Assembly (NCBI RefSeq): GCF_026041215.1
Contig: NZ_JAPEIQ010000046.1
Location: 62,001 to 126,000 of the forward strand
Direction of reading: 5' to 3'
Origin: Hoyosella sp. YIM 151337
GTDB lineage: Bacteria; Actinomycetota; Actinomycetes; Mycobacteriales; Mycobacteriaceae
Length of the DNA stretch: 64,000 bases
Under the pieces are notes generated by a model. It was not told the DNA's origin. It did not search any database and saw nothing but the letters and a program-made list of their open reading frames with translations. This document shows, in pieces, positions 16,080 through 23,810 of the stretch. The stretch's first letter is position 1. Every line of letters begins with the position of its first letter. The position numbers and the translations under genes were made by a program.

Positions 16080-16886
16080 GTGACCGTGCCCACCCCCTTC
16101 TCACGTTCGGGTATCAAACGTTCAGAGATCCAGGCTCAACTCGAGCGCATCGTGACGACCCTCTGGAATCCTGAACCCCCGCGCACCCGCGGCCCTAAGC
16201 GAGCATTCACCCGCGACGAGGTTGTCGCAACTGCAATTTCGATCGCTGACGCCCGCGGGATCGACGCCGTCTCCATGCGCAGCCTCGCCGACCAGCTCGG
16301 ACTCGGCACGATGTCGCTATATCGCTACGTGCCGGGCAAGGAGGAACTCGTCGCCCTGATGCTCGAGCGCGCCTACGGTGAAACCACACCCGCATCTGAG
16401 CTCCCGGGAGATTGGCGCGCCAAGCTGGAGAGCAGCGCGCATCAGCAGTGGGCGCTGTTTCACCGCCACCCGTGGATGCTTGACTTGCCACTCGACCGCG
16501 TCTCGCCCGGGCCGCTGTCAATGGAGCGGTATGACGCGGCCCTCGCCGTGGTGCTCAGCACCGGCCTGCCACCTGACGCGGCCGTCGCGATCAACGAAGC
16601 GATCGAGTACGTGGTGCGCGGCGCCGCCCGGGCGTCGATCGAAAACATCAGCTTCATCGAAGAGACCGGGCTGACCATCGAACAGTGGTGGGAACACCAG
16701 GGGCCGAGCATGCTCGCCGTCATGGACCCGGCACGATTCCCCGCACTCCAAGAGGTACTGAACGCGGGAGCGTTCAGCGACCGCCCACAGTCGAATTCCT
16801 TTGAGGTCGCGTTTCTCGACACCCTAGCCACGTTCCTCGATGGCGTAGCGGTGCGGCTTGACCGCCACCTGAGCGGCCAAGACTGA
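16080..16886 (+). CDS. TetR-family repressor of exporter system 1
   Basis: 268 residues. The helix-turn-helix reads DAVSMRSLADQLGLGTMSLYRY (about 61-82), followed by VPGKEELVALML, typical of TetR regulators with the TetR_C_1 (tetracycline-repressor-like) ligand domain. The C-terminal domain contains HPWMLDLPL and the long helices expected of that group. GTG start with AGGAAGG directly upstream. It resembles the TetR at 24834-25598 in length and arrangement, and each is paired with a DrrAB-like exporter. Confidence 0.88.
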   Translation: MTVPTPFSRSGIKRSEIQAQLERIVTTLWNPEPPRTRGPKRAFTRDEVVATAISIADARGIDAVSMRSLADQLGLGTMSLYRYVPGKEELVALMLERAYGETTPASELPGDWRAKLESSAHQQWALFHRHPWMLDLPLDRVSPGPLSMERYDAALAVVLSTGLPPDAAVAINEAIEYVVRGAARASIENISFIEETGLTIEQWWEHQGPSMLAVMDPARFPALQEVLNAGAFSDRPQSNSFEVAFLDTLATFLDGVAVRLDRHLSGQD

Positions 16887-16948
16887 AACGGGCGAAGCAC
16901 CCGCCGATGTGCGCCTGCTCACCACACTCGTCCCAGTAGGCTGTCGAT

Positions 16949-17605
16949 GTGCGAACACTGGATTTCCTTGTCGACATCCCCCATGCCCGCCGCGTGAACG
17001 AGCAGCTCGCCGACTTGCGCCGGCTGCAGGTGTCTGCCGGGATTTTCGCGGTCGCCATGCTCGGCGCCGCGATCGGCCTCTTCATCGTCGGGGAAACCTG
17101 GGCGATCATCACCGGCATGATCCTCATCGGCGCCGCCATCGGGTGCGTCTACGCCGGGGTCGTCGCGCCGCAACGTGCCTCCGACCTCAAGAAGATGTAC
17201 ACCGAGCATGAGCTGGTCCCTGCCGTCGTGAGCGCGGTGCGCCCGCGGGGCTTCACGATGCTCGCGCTGGTCAATCTCACCCGGGACCGCTCACAAGAAT
17301 CGCGGTGGGCGCTCGTTCCCCGTCGCGCCCAGAACCTGCCCGGCCACCGGGTAAAGGTCGGCGAGCGCGTTCCCTGCGTCGCGGTGACTGATGCGTCAAA
17401 GATGTCGCCGTACTGGCAACGCGTGCAGCCCGTACCTATCGCGTGGGCCGCACGCGACGAAGAAGTGCTCAAGCGGGCGGAACGCGCGATTTCAGACTCG
17501 GAGTGGAAAGTTCTCGCCAAGCACGCCAAACGGAGCGAGGAAGCCGAGAAATCACGCGGCTACCTCACCTTGCCCCCTGCGGAACTCCCTGCCGACCTGC
17601 GCTAA
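16949..17605 (+). CDS. DUF3239-like membrane protein
   Basis: 218 residues with two adjacent membrane helices (about 29-46 and 50-69) followed by a cytoplasmic or extracytoplasmic domain (PRGFTMLALVNLTRDRS, VPRRAQNLPGHRVKVGERVPC, WQRVQPVPIAWA). This layout matches the DUF3239 family of Corynebacteriales; I assign it by pattern only. The start GTG is preceded by a weak ribosome binding site. It is separate from the TetR gene upstream (62 bp). Role unknown. Confidence 0.6.
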   Translation: MRTLDFLVDIPHARRVNEQLADLRRLQVSAGIFAVAMLGAAIGLFIVGETWAIITGMILIGAAIGCVYAGVVAPQRASDLKKMYTEHELVPAVVSAVRPRGFTMLALVNLTRDRSQESRWALVPRRAQNLPGHRVKVGERVPCVAVTDASKMSPYWQRVQPVPIAWAARDEEVLKRAERAISDSEWKVLAKHAKRSEEAEKSRGYLTLPPAELPADLR

Positions 17606-17655
17606 CAGGGGCTCCCTCCCTGAAAACTCAGCTGCGCGGAGTTCATTTGCCCCGT

Positions 17656-18330
17656 ATGGTCGGGGCCGTGTTCGCAGAGTACGTCCGGCCGCCAGTCACC
17701 GCCCGCGTCTTTCATGACGACGACGGTCGGGTGATCAACTACGGCGAGCGCTGGGATGGCGACCCGCCTGAGGACGCCTACAGCGTCACACAGCACCCCG
17801 AGCGGTTCGCTCCCCTGCACCTCGTGGCGGACGCGCTGATCGCGCATCTCTCCGCCAGCTACGACGTGCGTGTTGACGAGCACGACGACTGCGGCGCTGA
17901 CTTCATGCGGCCGCCTTCAGACCTCGTCCGCGCCGTCCGCCTCACTCCAGCCAGGCGTGACGCCGCTCCATTGACGTTCGGCTACACGCCCTACCCCGGC
18001 ATCGCGCTGCACGCGGGCTACCTGCACGACACGTACTTTCCTTCGTGCGGGTGTGACGCGTGTGATGACACCTGGGAAGAGGAGGCGGCACGGCTCGAGA
18101 GGCACGTCTTCGATGTGGTGAGCGGCGGCTACCAAGAAAAGTTCGTCCGCGGCTTCACGGCACACCTGAGGTACTCACTCGGCGGTCCCGGGCGTCAGCG
18201 ATCCGGCAGCAGCTTGGTGACGCGCGGCCGATTCCGCGACAGCATCACACAGCGGCTCGCCGCGGCGCGGGAACAGGGACGCCCACTGCCTGACCTGTGG
18301 GCGCCGTGGCCGCGGCGACCGGGCGAATGA
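17656..18330 (+). CDS. DUF6226-like protein of unknown function
   Basis: 224 residues starting MVGAVFAEYVRPPVTARVF. It has no signal peptide or membrane helix. A CGCDACDDTWEEEAARLE segment (about 134) suggests a metal site, and the family DUF6226 has this cysteine pair, so that is my tentative assignment. The frame is open 213 bases further upstream, but that part overlaps the preceding gene and reads as a shadow; a GTG at 17668 is an alternative start. It is in the same direction and 50 bp after the DUF3239-like gene. Confidence 0.6.
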   Translation: MVGAVFAEYVRPPVTARVFHDDDGRVINYGERWDGDPPEDAYSVTQHPERFAPLHLVADALIAHLSASYDVRVDEHDDCGADFMRPPSDLVRAVRLTPARRDAAPLTFGYTPYPGIALHAGYLHDTYFPSCGCDACDDTWEEEAARLERHVFDVVSGGYQEKFVRGFTAHLRYSLGGPGRQRSGSSLVTRGRFRDSITQRLAAAREQGRPLPDLWAPWPRRPGE

Positions 18331-18874
18331 ACTGCCGGGAAACCACCCAGGATGCGAACGAATCGCCCTGCGCCGCAGTCACATCAATGAATTCGCATTG
18401 TTTATTGTGAAACAATCGGTGCGACAAATCGTCAGCAATGCCTATCACAGAACGAAAACACTGCGCTGCGCGTCACAATTCTTGCCCGCAAAGTCCCAAC
18501 ACGGAGCCGCGGGCCAGTCGCCAAACGGTGATCGGACGCCCGAAGATCATGATCGCTAGTCGTCAGCGCCCTGCGACGAGCGGTCATCACAGCCATGACC
18601 TGCGGTGATCCGCGTGTGAAGTCGGCGTTAAAAGTTAGTCCGATTGTGCGTGATGATGGTCACATTGCATTGGGTGAACACAAAGTTAATGGTGGGAAAA
18701 CCTGCAGGCAGGCAACCCTTAGTTGATCATCAACGTGACGTCAGTCACACAAATGACAGCTGGCTACTACGTTAACTCTCTAAACGGACCCACCAAATTG
18801 TCTAAGAAGTCGTGTAAAAAAACTTCCCGGGGGTCAACACGTGGCCCGTTAGGTACGAAACCAAGGAGTAAGTC
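18331..18874 (+). promoter_or_regulatory. Long AT-richer leader/control region of the small acidic protein locus
   Basis: About 540 bases without a credible gene, visibly lower in GC than its neighbours. It contains GTTGAT-C-ATCAAC (18722-18734) immediately followed by GTGAC-GTCA-GTCAC (18735-18748), two adjacent perfect palindromes that look like operators, and A/T-rich stretches that could hold the promoter. A strong ribosome binding site (AAGGAG) ends the region 6 bases before the first small gene. No -35/-10 pair is clear enough to name. Confidence 0.45.
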
Positions 18875-19012
18875 ATGGACTTCGCAGAACTCGCAGCAGC
18901 ACTCGCCGACCTCGGCTCCTTCTTCAGCGGCCTCGGTGACTTCACCTCCGGCTCCGCTTCGTTCAACGACAGCTTCATCGGCTCAATCGACTTCTTTAGC
19001 AACGGTGAGTGA
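18875..19012 (+). CDS. 45-residue acidic PorH/PorA-like small protein, copy A
   Basis: A short gene with an excellent AAGGAG ribosome binding site. The product (MDFAELAAALADLGSFFSGL, then 25 more residues) has 7 acidic and no basic residues, no Cys, Pro, Trp or Tyr, many Ser/Gly and regularly spaced Phe/Leu/Ile. It has no signal peptide and could form an amphipathic helix. Size, charge, lack of signal peptide and position before a mycolyltransferase resemble the corynebacterial PorH/PorA channel peptides of the mycolate outer membrane, which form hetero-oligomeric pores and carry O-mycoloyl groups on Ser. This is an inference from features, not a matched homologue. A strong terminator follows. 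Confidence 0.7.
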   Translation: MDFAELAAALADLGSFFSGLGDFTSGSASFNDSFIGSIDFFSNGE

Positions 19013-19039
19013 CGATCCACTGGCCTAACGGTCACGCGT

Positions 19040-19071
19040 GGCCCTTCAGTGCCTCCGGGCACTGAAGGGCC
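19040..19071 (+). terminator. Terminator between the two small acidic genes
   Basis: Perfect 14-bp stem GGCCCTTCAGTGCC with loop TCCG, followed by a T-rich run (ACTTTCTG). It suggests that the first small gene is largely a separate transcript, possibly expressed at a higher level than the second. Confidence 0.85.
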
Positions 19072-19158
19072 GCACACTTTCTGTGCCTGCCCCTGTGCTA
19101 GAAAATGTGCGACGCACAACCCGACATCTGCCCCTAAAACCGCAAAGGACTGTCCCCC

Positions 19159-19305
19159 ATGAGTCTTGAATCCCTCGCTGAAATCGGCGGCTCTCTCGAA
19201 ACCAGCTCCGACCTCGCGTTCTCGATCTCCGACATCTTCGGTGCCGCGAGCGGCGTGCTGGAGTTCATCGCGTTCATCAACGATCTGGTCAGCTTCTTCG
19301 GCTGA
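19159..19305 (+). CDS. 48-residue acidic PorA/PorH-like small protein, copy B
   Basis: Short gene with AAAGGA 9 bases before the ATG. The product begins MSLESLAEIGGSLETSSDLA and ends NDLVSFFG. It has 7 acidic and no basic residues, and no Cys, Pro, Trp, Tyr or His. Its second half is strongly amphipathic (FSISDIFGAASGVLEFIAFI) and could be a membrane-spanning helix. Ser-rich N-terminal half offers acylation sites. It differs in sequence from copy A but shares its composition and size, as PorH and PorA do. Own terminator downstream; a TAGAAA box at about 19099 may be a promoter -10. Confidence 0.7.
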   Translation: MSLESLAEIGGSLETSSDLAFSISDIFGAASGVLEFIAFINDLVSFFG

Positions 19306-19316
19306 CGATCTCCTCG

Positions 19317-19336
19317 CCCCGGGCCTGCGCCCGGGG
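19317..19336 (+). terminator. Terminator after copy B
   Basis: CCCCGGGC stem, loop CTGC, GCCCGGGG, followed by CCGCTTTGTCTC. It starts 12 bases after the copy B stop. Confidence 0.75.
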
Positions 19337-19430
19337 CCGCTTTGTCTCTGCGATAACCGAAGTGGCACAGAGTGTCACCAATTTGTACCAACTTGACGCG
19401 CTGGTGCGCGCCATACCTTATTGTTCGATT

Positions 19431-19444
19431 CGTACACCTGTACG
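19431..19444. promoter_or_regulatory. Palindrome upstream of the mycolyltransferase
   Basis: CGTACA-CC-TGTACG is a perfect inverted repeat 58 bases before the mycolyltransferase ATG. TTGACG at 19393-19398 with AT-rich sequence (CCATACCTTATTG) downstream is a plausible promoter, which would place the palindrome near the transcription start as an operator. Confidence 0.4.
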
Positions 19445-19501
19445 CACGCAACTCGGGCACCCGACACGTCAACTTTCTTACGCACCAAGGTGAGGTCTTC
19501 A

Positions 19502-20515
19502 ATGCGCCGAACGACGTTCCGACGCAAGCTGGTCACAGCTCTCGCTGCCGCAGCTCTCGTAGCCGCCCCGATGACGATGACAGCTTCTGTCGCCACCGCG
19601 CAGACATCCGGCGCATACGTCACGTCCACCGTCCAAGAAGGTCCGCGGAAGCTGACGGTCAACGTCTACTCCCCCTCGATGAACAAGATCGTTCCCATCG
19701 AGGTGCTGCGGCCCGCTGACACGAGTGTCCCGCGCCCCACCTTCTACCTGCTCAACGGCGCAGGCGGTGGCGAAGACACGGCGACCTGGGCGGCCCGCAC
19801 TGACTACGAAGACTTCTTCGCGAACAAGAACGTCAACGTGATCACACCGATCGGCGGCATGCTCTCGTACTACACCGACTGGGAGCGTGACGATCCGACC
19901 CTCGGCCGTCACAAGTGGACGACGTTCATCACGCAAGAGCTGCCACCCGTCATCGACGCGGCGCTGGGCGCCAACGGCGTGAACGCCATCGCGGGCCTGT
20001 CGACATCGGCCACGTCGGTGCTCAACCTGGCGATAGCCCGTCCTGGCCTGTTCAAGGCCGTCGGCTCGTACAGTGGCTGCGCGCAAGTGTCTGACCCGCT
20101 GGGCCAGGCGTACGTCCGCACCGTTGTCGAAGGACGCGGCCAGGCTGACGCAACCAACATGTGGGGCCCGTATGACGGGCCGGGCTGGCGCGCTCACGAT
20201 CCGGTTCTGAACGCGGAAAAACTTCGCGGCACCGCGATCTACGTCTCTAACGGCACAGGCTTGCCCGGCCACCACGACACTCTCGAGTCACCGCTGGTCA
20301 ACAACAACCCGGTGACATTGGCGAACCAGATCGTCGTGGGCGGCATCATCGAAGCCGCGACGATCCCCTGCACGGTCAATCTGCAGGCACGTCTCGCCAG
20401 CCTCGATATTCCGGCGCACTTCAACTGGCGTCCCACCGGCACCCACTCGTGGGGTTACTGGCAGGATGACCTGAAGGACTCCTGGCCGCTCATCGCGTCC
20501 GCGATCGGGGCCTGA
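19502..20515 (+). CDS. Secreted mycolyltransferase (antigen 85 / Cmt family)
   Basis: 337 residues. Signal peptide RRKLVTALAAAALVAAP..TATA-Q is followed by the esterase-D/alpha-beta hydrolase domain: LLNGAGGGEDTATWAA (oxyanion region, about 85), nucleophile elbow GLSTSATSVLNLA (about 170), YSGC..and TIPC (a likely disulfide) and the late His motif THSWGYWQDDL. Such enzymes transfer mycoloyl groups from trehalose monomycolate to trehalose, arabinogalactan or, for corynebacterial MytC, to porin peptides. The elbow departs from the usual GxSMxG by having TSA after the Ser. ATG 19502 has AAGGTGAGG upstream. Location after two acidic peptides supports a protein-mycoloylating role (inference). Confidence 0.9.
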   Translation: MRRTTFRRKLVTALAAAALVAAPMTMTASVATAQTSGAYVTSTVQEGPRKLTVNVYSPSMNKIVPIEVLRPADTSVPRPTFYLLNGAGGGEDTATWAARTDYEDFFANKNVNVITPIGGMLSYYTDWERDDPTLGRHKWTTFITQELPPVIDAALGANGVNAIAGLSTSATSVLNLAIARPGLFKAVGSYSGCAQVSDPLGQAYVRTVVEGRGQADATNMWGPYDGPGWRAHDPVLNAEKLRGTAIYVSNGTGLPGHHDTLESPLVNNNPVTLANQIVVGGIIEAATIPCTVNLQARLASLDIPAHFNWRPTGTHSWGYWQDDLKDSWPLIASAIGA

Positions 20516-20525
20516 CGAAAAATTG

Positions 20526-20560
20526 AGAAGTGGCTCCCGGGAATCCCGGGAGCCACTTCT
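20526..20560. terminator. Bidirectional terminator, mycolyltransferase/fadD
   Basis: Perfect 16-bp stem AGAAGTGGCTCCCGGG with loop AAT between convergent genes; A-run on the left and TTGTTT on the right serve the two directions. Confidence 0.88.
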
Positions 20561-20571
20561 TGTTTCTGGGG

Positions 20572-22389
20572 TTACACGCGGATCTTGCCCGAGGCGACGT
20601 CGTCGGCGTATTCGGGGTAGAACTCGACGTAGCCCTTGTCCTTGCCAGCGAGCACGTAGATCGGGTCAGAGACCTTGTCGGGGTCATAACCCTCATTCCG
20701 CAAATCCACCTTGCGGCTCTTGAAGGTCGAGGTCTGCTCCACTTCGCCGATCACCCGGATGAACAGCGGGATCGCGTAGCTCGGCAGCTCACTGAAGAGG
20801 TGGTCAGCGATCGCCTTCGGGTCGAACTCAGCACCCTCGGAAGGCTTAACAGCGGCCATGCCTGCCTTGCCGTCAGTTCCGGGAACAGCAACACCGTAAG
20901 CGACTGCCTGATCGACGCCGGGGTGGCTTCCGAGCGCGCCCTCGACTTCCGTCGTGGCGACGTTTTCACCCTTCCAGCGGAACGTGTCACCAAGCCGGTC
21001 CGCGAAAGCGATGTGGAACAGTCCCTGCTTGTACACGAGGTCCCCGGTGTTGAACCACTCGTCCCCGTCTTTGAACGCGTTGCGGAGCACCTTTTTCTCG
21101 GACGCTTCGGGATCGGTGTAACCGTCGAACGGCGCGCGGCTCGTGATTTTGGTGATCAACAGCCCTGGCTTGCCCGGCTTCACCTTACGCAGCTTGCCGT
21201 TCTGCCCGCGGCGCGGCTCTTCGGTCTCCTGGTCGTAGTCGACAATCGCGAACGGCAGCGGGCACACTCCCGCGGTCTTATCGATGTTGAGTGCGTTGAC
21301 GAACGCGAGGTTGCATTCGCTGGCACCGTAGAATTCGGCGATCCGCTCGATCCCGAAACGGCGCTGAAAGTCATCCCAAATTTCGGGGCGCAGCCCATTG
21401 CCGACGATGACGCGTACCTTGTGCTGCCGCTCAGCCGGTCGCTCCGGCTGATTGAGCAGGTACCGGCACAGCTCGCCGATGTAGCAGAACGCGGTCGCGT
21501 CGGTCGCGACGACCTCGTCCCAGAAGCGGGACACCGAGAATGACCGGCCGAGCGCGAGGGTCGCGCCCGCGCCGAGAACCGAGGACAGCGACACCGTCAG
21601 CGCGTTGTTGTGGTACAGCGGCAGGCAGGAGTACAGCACGTCGTCGCTCTTTAACCGCACGCCGAGGCCACCGAGTCCATACATGCTCTTCAGCCAGCGC
21701 ATATGCGACATCGTGCTGGCCTTCGGCATCCCCGTTGTGCCGGAGGTGAAGATGTAAAACGCTTTGTCTCTCGCAGAGACGTTCGCGCACGCGCGCGGGT
21801 CTGCGTCCGAAGCCCCTTCGGCGAGGTCGTCCAGATCGGCTGCTCCGTCGAGCATGTCGTCCCCGTGTCGCAAACCGATGACGACGCCCTTGACCTTCTC
21901 CGCGGAAACCGATTCGAGCGCCTCCCGAGATTCCGCGCCAACCACGAGCACCGTGCTGCCGAGCAGCTTCAGACTGTGTTCGAGGACATCGCCGCGCTGG
22001 TTATAGTTCAGCATGCCCGCGGTCGCACCCAGCTTGACTGCGGCGAGCGCAGCGAGCAGCGTATGCGGACGGTTCGATGCGAGAATCCCTACCACCGAAC
22101 CTTTTTCGACGCCATGCTTGGCGTACACGGCGGCATAGCGGTTGACGATCCGGTTGGCGTCACCGTAGCTGATTTCCGCACCCTCGAACCGCAAGAAGGG
22201 CCGGTCCGGGTGCCTGCTTGCAGCGTCCTGGAAAACCAGGCCAAGTGACTTTTTGGTGTCCCCGGTGACGGTTACCAGCCCGACCGCGCCGCGCAACATC
22301 TTGGGCGCATCCGGTATTAGGGCGGGTGCCTTCTTGAGGACGTCGGCGAGCCCGACCCTGCGGATTGTCGACTTTGACGTGTGCTCCAT
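20572..22389 (-). CDS. fadD6: FATP-type long-chain acyl-CoA synthetase (FadD6-like)
   Basis: About 605 residues. ATP-binding IFTSGTTGMPKASTMSHMRW (about 215), YGASECN (about 350), EWFNTGDLV (about 465) and FADRLGDTFRWKGENVATTEVE (about 488), the last being the very-long-chain/FATP signature. It activates fatty acids to acyl-CoA and may couple uptake to activation. I use the ATG at 22389; an ATG-like start 9 bases upstream is possible. It converges on the mycolyltransferase gene. Similarity to Rv1206 (FadD6) is by pattern. Confidence 0.88.
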   Translation of the reverse strand: MEHTSKSTIRRVGLADVLKKAPALIPDAPKMLRGAVGLVTVTGDTKKSLGLVFQDAASRHPDRPFLRFEGAEISYGDANRIVNRYAAVYAKHGVEKGSVVGILASNRPHTLLAALAAVKLGATAGMLNYNQRGDVLEHSLKLLGSTVLVVGAESREALESVSAEKVKGVVIGLRHGDDMLDGAADLDDLAEGASDADPRACANVSARDKAFYIFTSGTTGMPKASTMSHMRWLKSMYGLGGLGVRLKSDDVLYSCLPLYHNNALTVSLSSVLGAGATLALGRSFSVSRFWDEVVATDATAFCYIGELCRYLLNQPERPAERQHKVRVIVGNGLRPEIWDDFQRRFGIERIAEFYGASECNLAFVNALNIDKTAGVCPLPFAIVDYDQETEEPRRGQNGKLRKVKPGKPGLLITKITSRAPFDGYTDPEASEKKVLRNAFKDGDEWFNTGDLVYKQGLFHIAFADRLGDTFRWKGENVATTEVEGALGSHPGVDQAVAYGVAVPGTDGKAGMAAVKPSEGAEFDPKAIADHLFSELPSYAIPLFIRVIGEVEQTSTFKSRKVDLRNEGYDPDKVSDPIYVLAGKDKGYVEFYPEYADDVASGKIRV

Positions 22390-22441
22390 ATAACGCACAT
22401 TACGGGCGTCGACGGCTTTGGCAAACCGGTGAAGCGGGAGT

Positions 22442-22966
22442 TCACAAAACTCCGCGCAGTCGCCACATTCTTCCGGTGGCGGAGTCGATCAGCGCGGTTC
22501 CCGCGACGGTGAGCTGCAGCGGCAGGACGTCGAAGAGAACATGTGAGACCGCAGGCACGCGGTCCCGCGCCGCCCTTGTGACGATCGACAAATGTGGCAG
22601 CCAGCGCCCGCGCGCGTAGTGTTTGTGCACCAGCGCCCCCGTGCTCTCGACGGCGTCTAAGACAGCGGTCTGGCGGGCAGCCAGGTCGGAGGTGGGAGCG
22701 GGCATCAAGCAGACTCTCCCCCGTCGCATCACACCGACCGCGTCGAACCACAGCGTGAAGGGGCCCCGGCGCTCCAGAGTGTCGAGGGCCATCTCAACTT
22801 TCCGCTGCTCCCATTCGAGGAGTACGACATACGACAGATGTGCGTGGTGCTGGCCATGAGTGTGCGAGAGGAGGGTCGGCAAGCCCAGTTCCTCTGCGCG
22901 GCGCCACAGTTGCCGCACCGCGCGGTCTGAGTCCGGATCAAAAAGCAGACACACTGCGAGCGCCAC
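22442..22966 (-). CDS. 2H phosphoesterase (2'-5' RNA ligase-like)
   Basis: About 175 residues with the two HxS/T motifs of the 2H phosphoesterase fold: HAHLSYVV (about 45) and LPHLSIVT (about 125), spaced about 80 residues apart. Such proteins act on 2',3'-cyclic or 2',5'-linked nucleotides; the substrate here is unknown. I start at GTG 22966 because the frame further upstream (to 23020) runs through a large hairpin and reads as non-coding. It lies between the fadD gene and the second exporter, in the same direction as both. Confidence 0.75.
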   Translation of the reverse strand: MALAVCLLFDPDSDRAVRQLWRRAEELGLPTLLSHTHGQHHAHLSYVVLLEWEQRKVEMALDTLERRGPFTLWFDAVGVMRRGRVCLMPAPTSDLAARQTAVLDAVESTGALVHKHYARGRWLPHLSIVTRAARDRVPAVSHVLFDVLPLQLTVAGTALIDSATGRMWRLRGVL

Positions 22967-22997
22967 AACTTGACAGTAACGGTGGCCCTGCCAAACG

Positions 22998-23054
22998 CAC
23001 GAGTAACGGGACAGATTCACGACAACTGCCCGTGAACGTGTCCCGTTACTCGTG
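22998..23054 (-). terminator. Large hairpin after exporter system 2
   Basis: Sixteen-base arms CACGAGTAACGGGACA and TGTCCCGTTACTCGTG, perfectly complementary, enclose a second inner pair TTCACG/CGTGAA. It starts 10 bases after the permease stop and probably ends the exporter transcript. It is unusually long for a terminator (57 bases) and lacks a clear T-run. Confidence 0.65.
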
Positions 23055-23063
23055 AACCTGGTA

Positions 23064-23810
23064 TCAGCGCACTCGCCGGCGGAACAGCAGTGCAGCGAGG
23101 AGCATGGATACTCCCGCGATCCCGGCGCACCACGCTACGGCGAGCACACCGCTTAAGCCGATGGGCGTCCCGAGGAGCAGGCCCCGCACCGTTTCGATGA
23201 CGGGCGTGGCTGGCTGGTTCTCCGCGAACCAGTGCAGCCACGTCGGCATCGTCTCCACCGGCACGAACGCGCTGCTGGGATAGGGCAGGAACATGATGAA
23301 GAACTGGAAACCCGCCGCGCCCTCGGGTGTTTTCGCAAGCAGCCCGAATACTGCAGCCAGCCAGGAGATCGCGAAGACGAACAGCAGCAGCACCCCGAGT
23401 GCCAGCAACCATTCGGCCGCTGACGCGTTCGGTGAGAAACCGATCAGCAACGCGACAGCGATCAGCAGTGTTATCGAGACCGCGTTGCGGAGCACACTGC
23501 CCGCAACGTGTCCACCGAGCATTGCCGCACCGCCCACCCCGAGCGAGCGAAAACGGTCGACGATGCCTTCCTGCAGGTCCTCGCTGACGCGAGTCGCCGT
23601 GAGGGCGGATACAAACCCCGTGCACAGCAGAAGCACACCAGGCAGGGCGTAATCGACATAGTCGGTGAAGCCCGTCTGGATCGCGCCGCCAAACAGATAG
23701 ACGAAGAGCACGAGGATGAGGATCGGCAACATCACCGCGGTGAGCAGTGCTTCCACATTCCTCGTGCTCAAGCGAATGTTGCGCTCCACCATGACGATCG
23801 CATTAGACAT
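23064..23810 (-). CDS. ABC-2 type exporter permease (DrrB-like), system 2
   Basis: 248 residues, six predicted membrane helices. The family coupling region TRVSEDLQEGIVDRFRSLGV (about 78-97) and SSAFVPVETMPTWLHWFAENQP (about 170) are clear. Start ATG 23810 overlaps the ATPase gene by 8 bp; the frame continues 123 bases upstream only as a shadow of the ATPase. It is a diverged paralogue of the permease at 14143-14955. Substrate unknown. Confidence 0.9.
   Translation of the reverse strand: MSNAIVMVERNIRLSTRNVEALLTAVMLPILILVLFVYLFGGAIQTGFTDYVDYALPGVLLLCTGFVSALTATRVSEDLQEGIVDRFRSLGVGGAAMLGGHVAGSVLRNAVSITLLIAVALLIGFSPNASAAEWLLALGVLLLFVFAISWLAAVFGLLAKTPEGAAGFQFFIMFLPYPSSAFVPVETMPTWLHWFAENQPATPVIETVRGLLLGTPIGLSGVLAVAWCAGIAGVSMLLAALLFRRRVR

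Noticed and set aside
18723-19028. 101-residue frame covering the first small acidic gene
   Set aside because: It is in another frame, is Ser/Thr/Lys-rich and has no ribosome binding site, while the 45-residue frame has an ideal one and a terminator.
22967-23020. Earlier start of the 2H phosphoesterase
   Set aside because: The extra codons run into the left arm of a large hairpin and have a non-coding composition.
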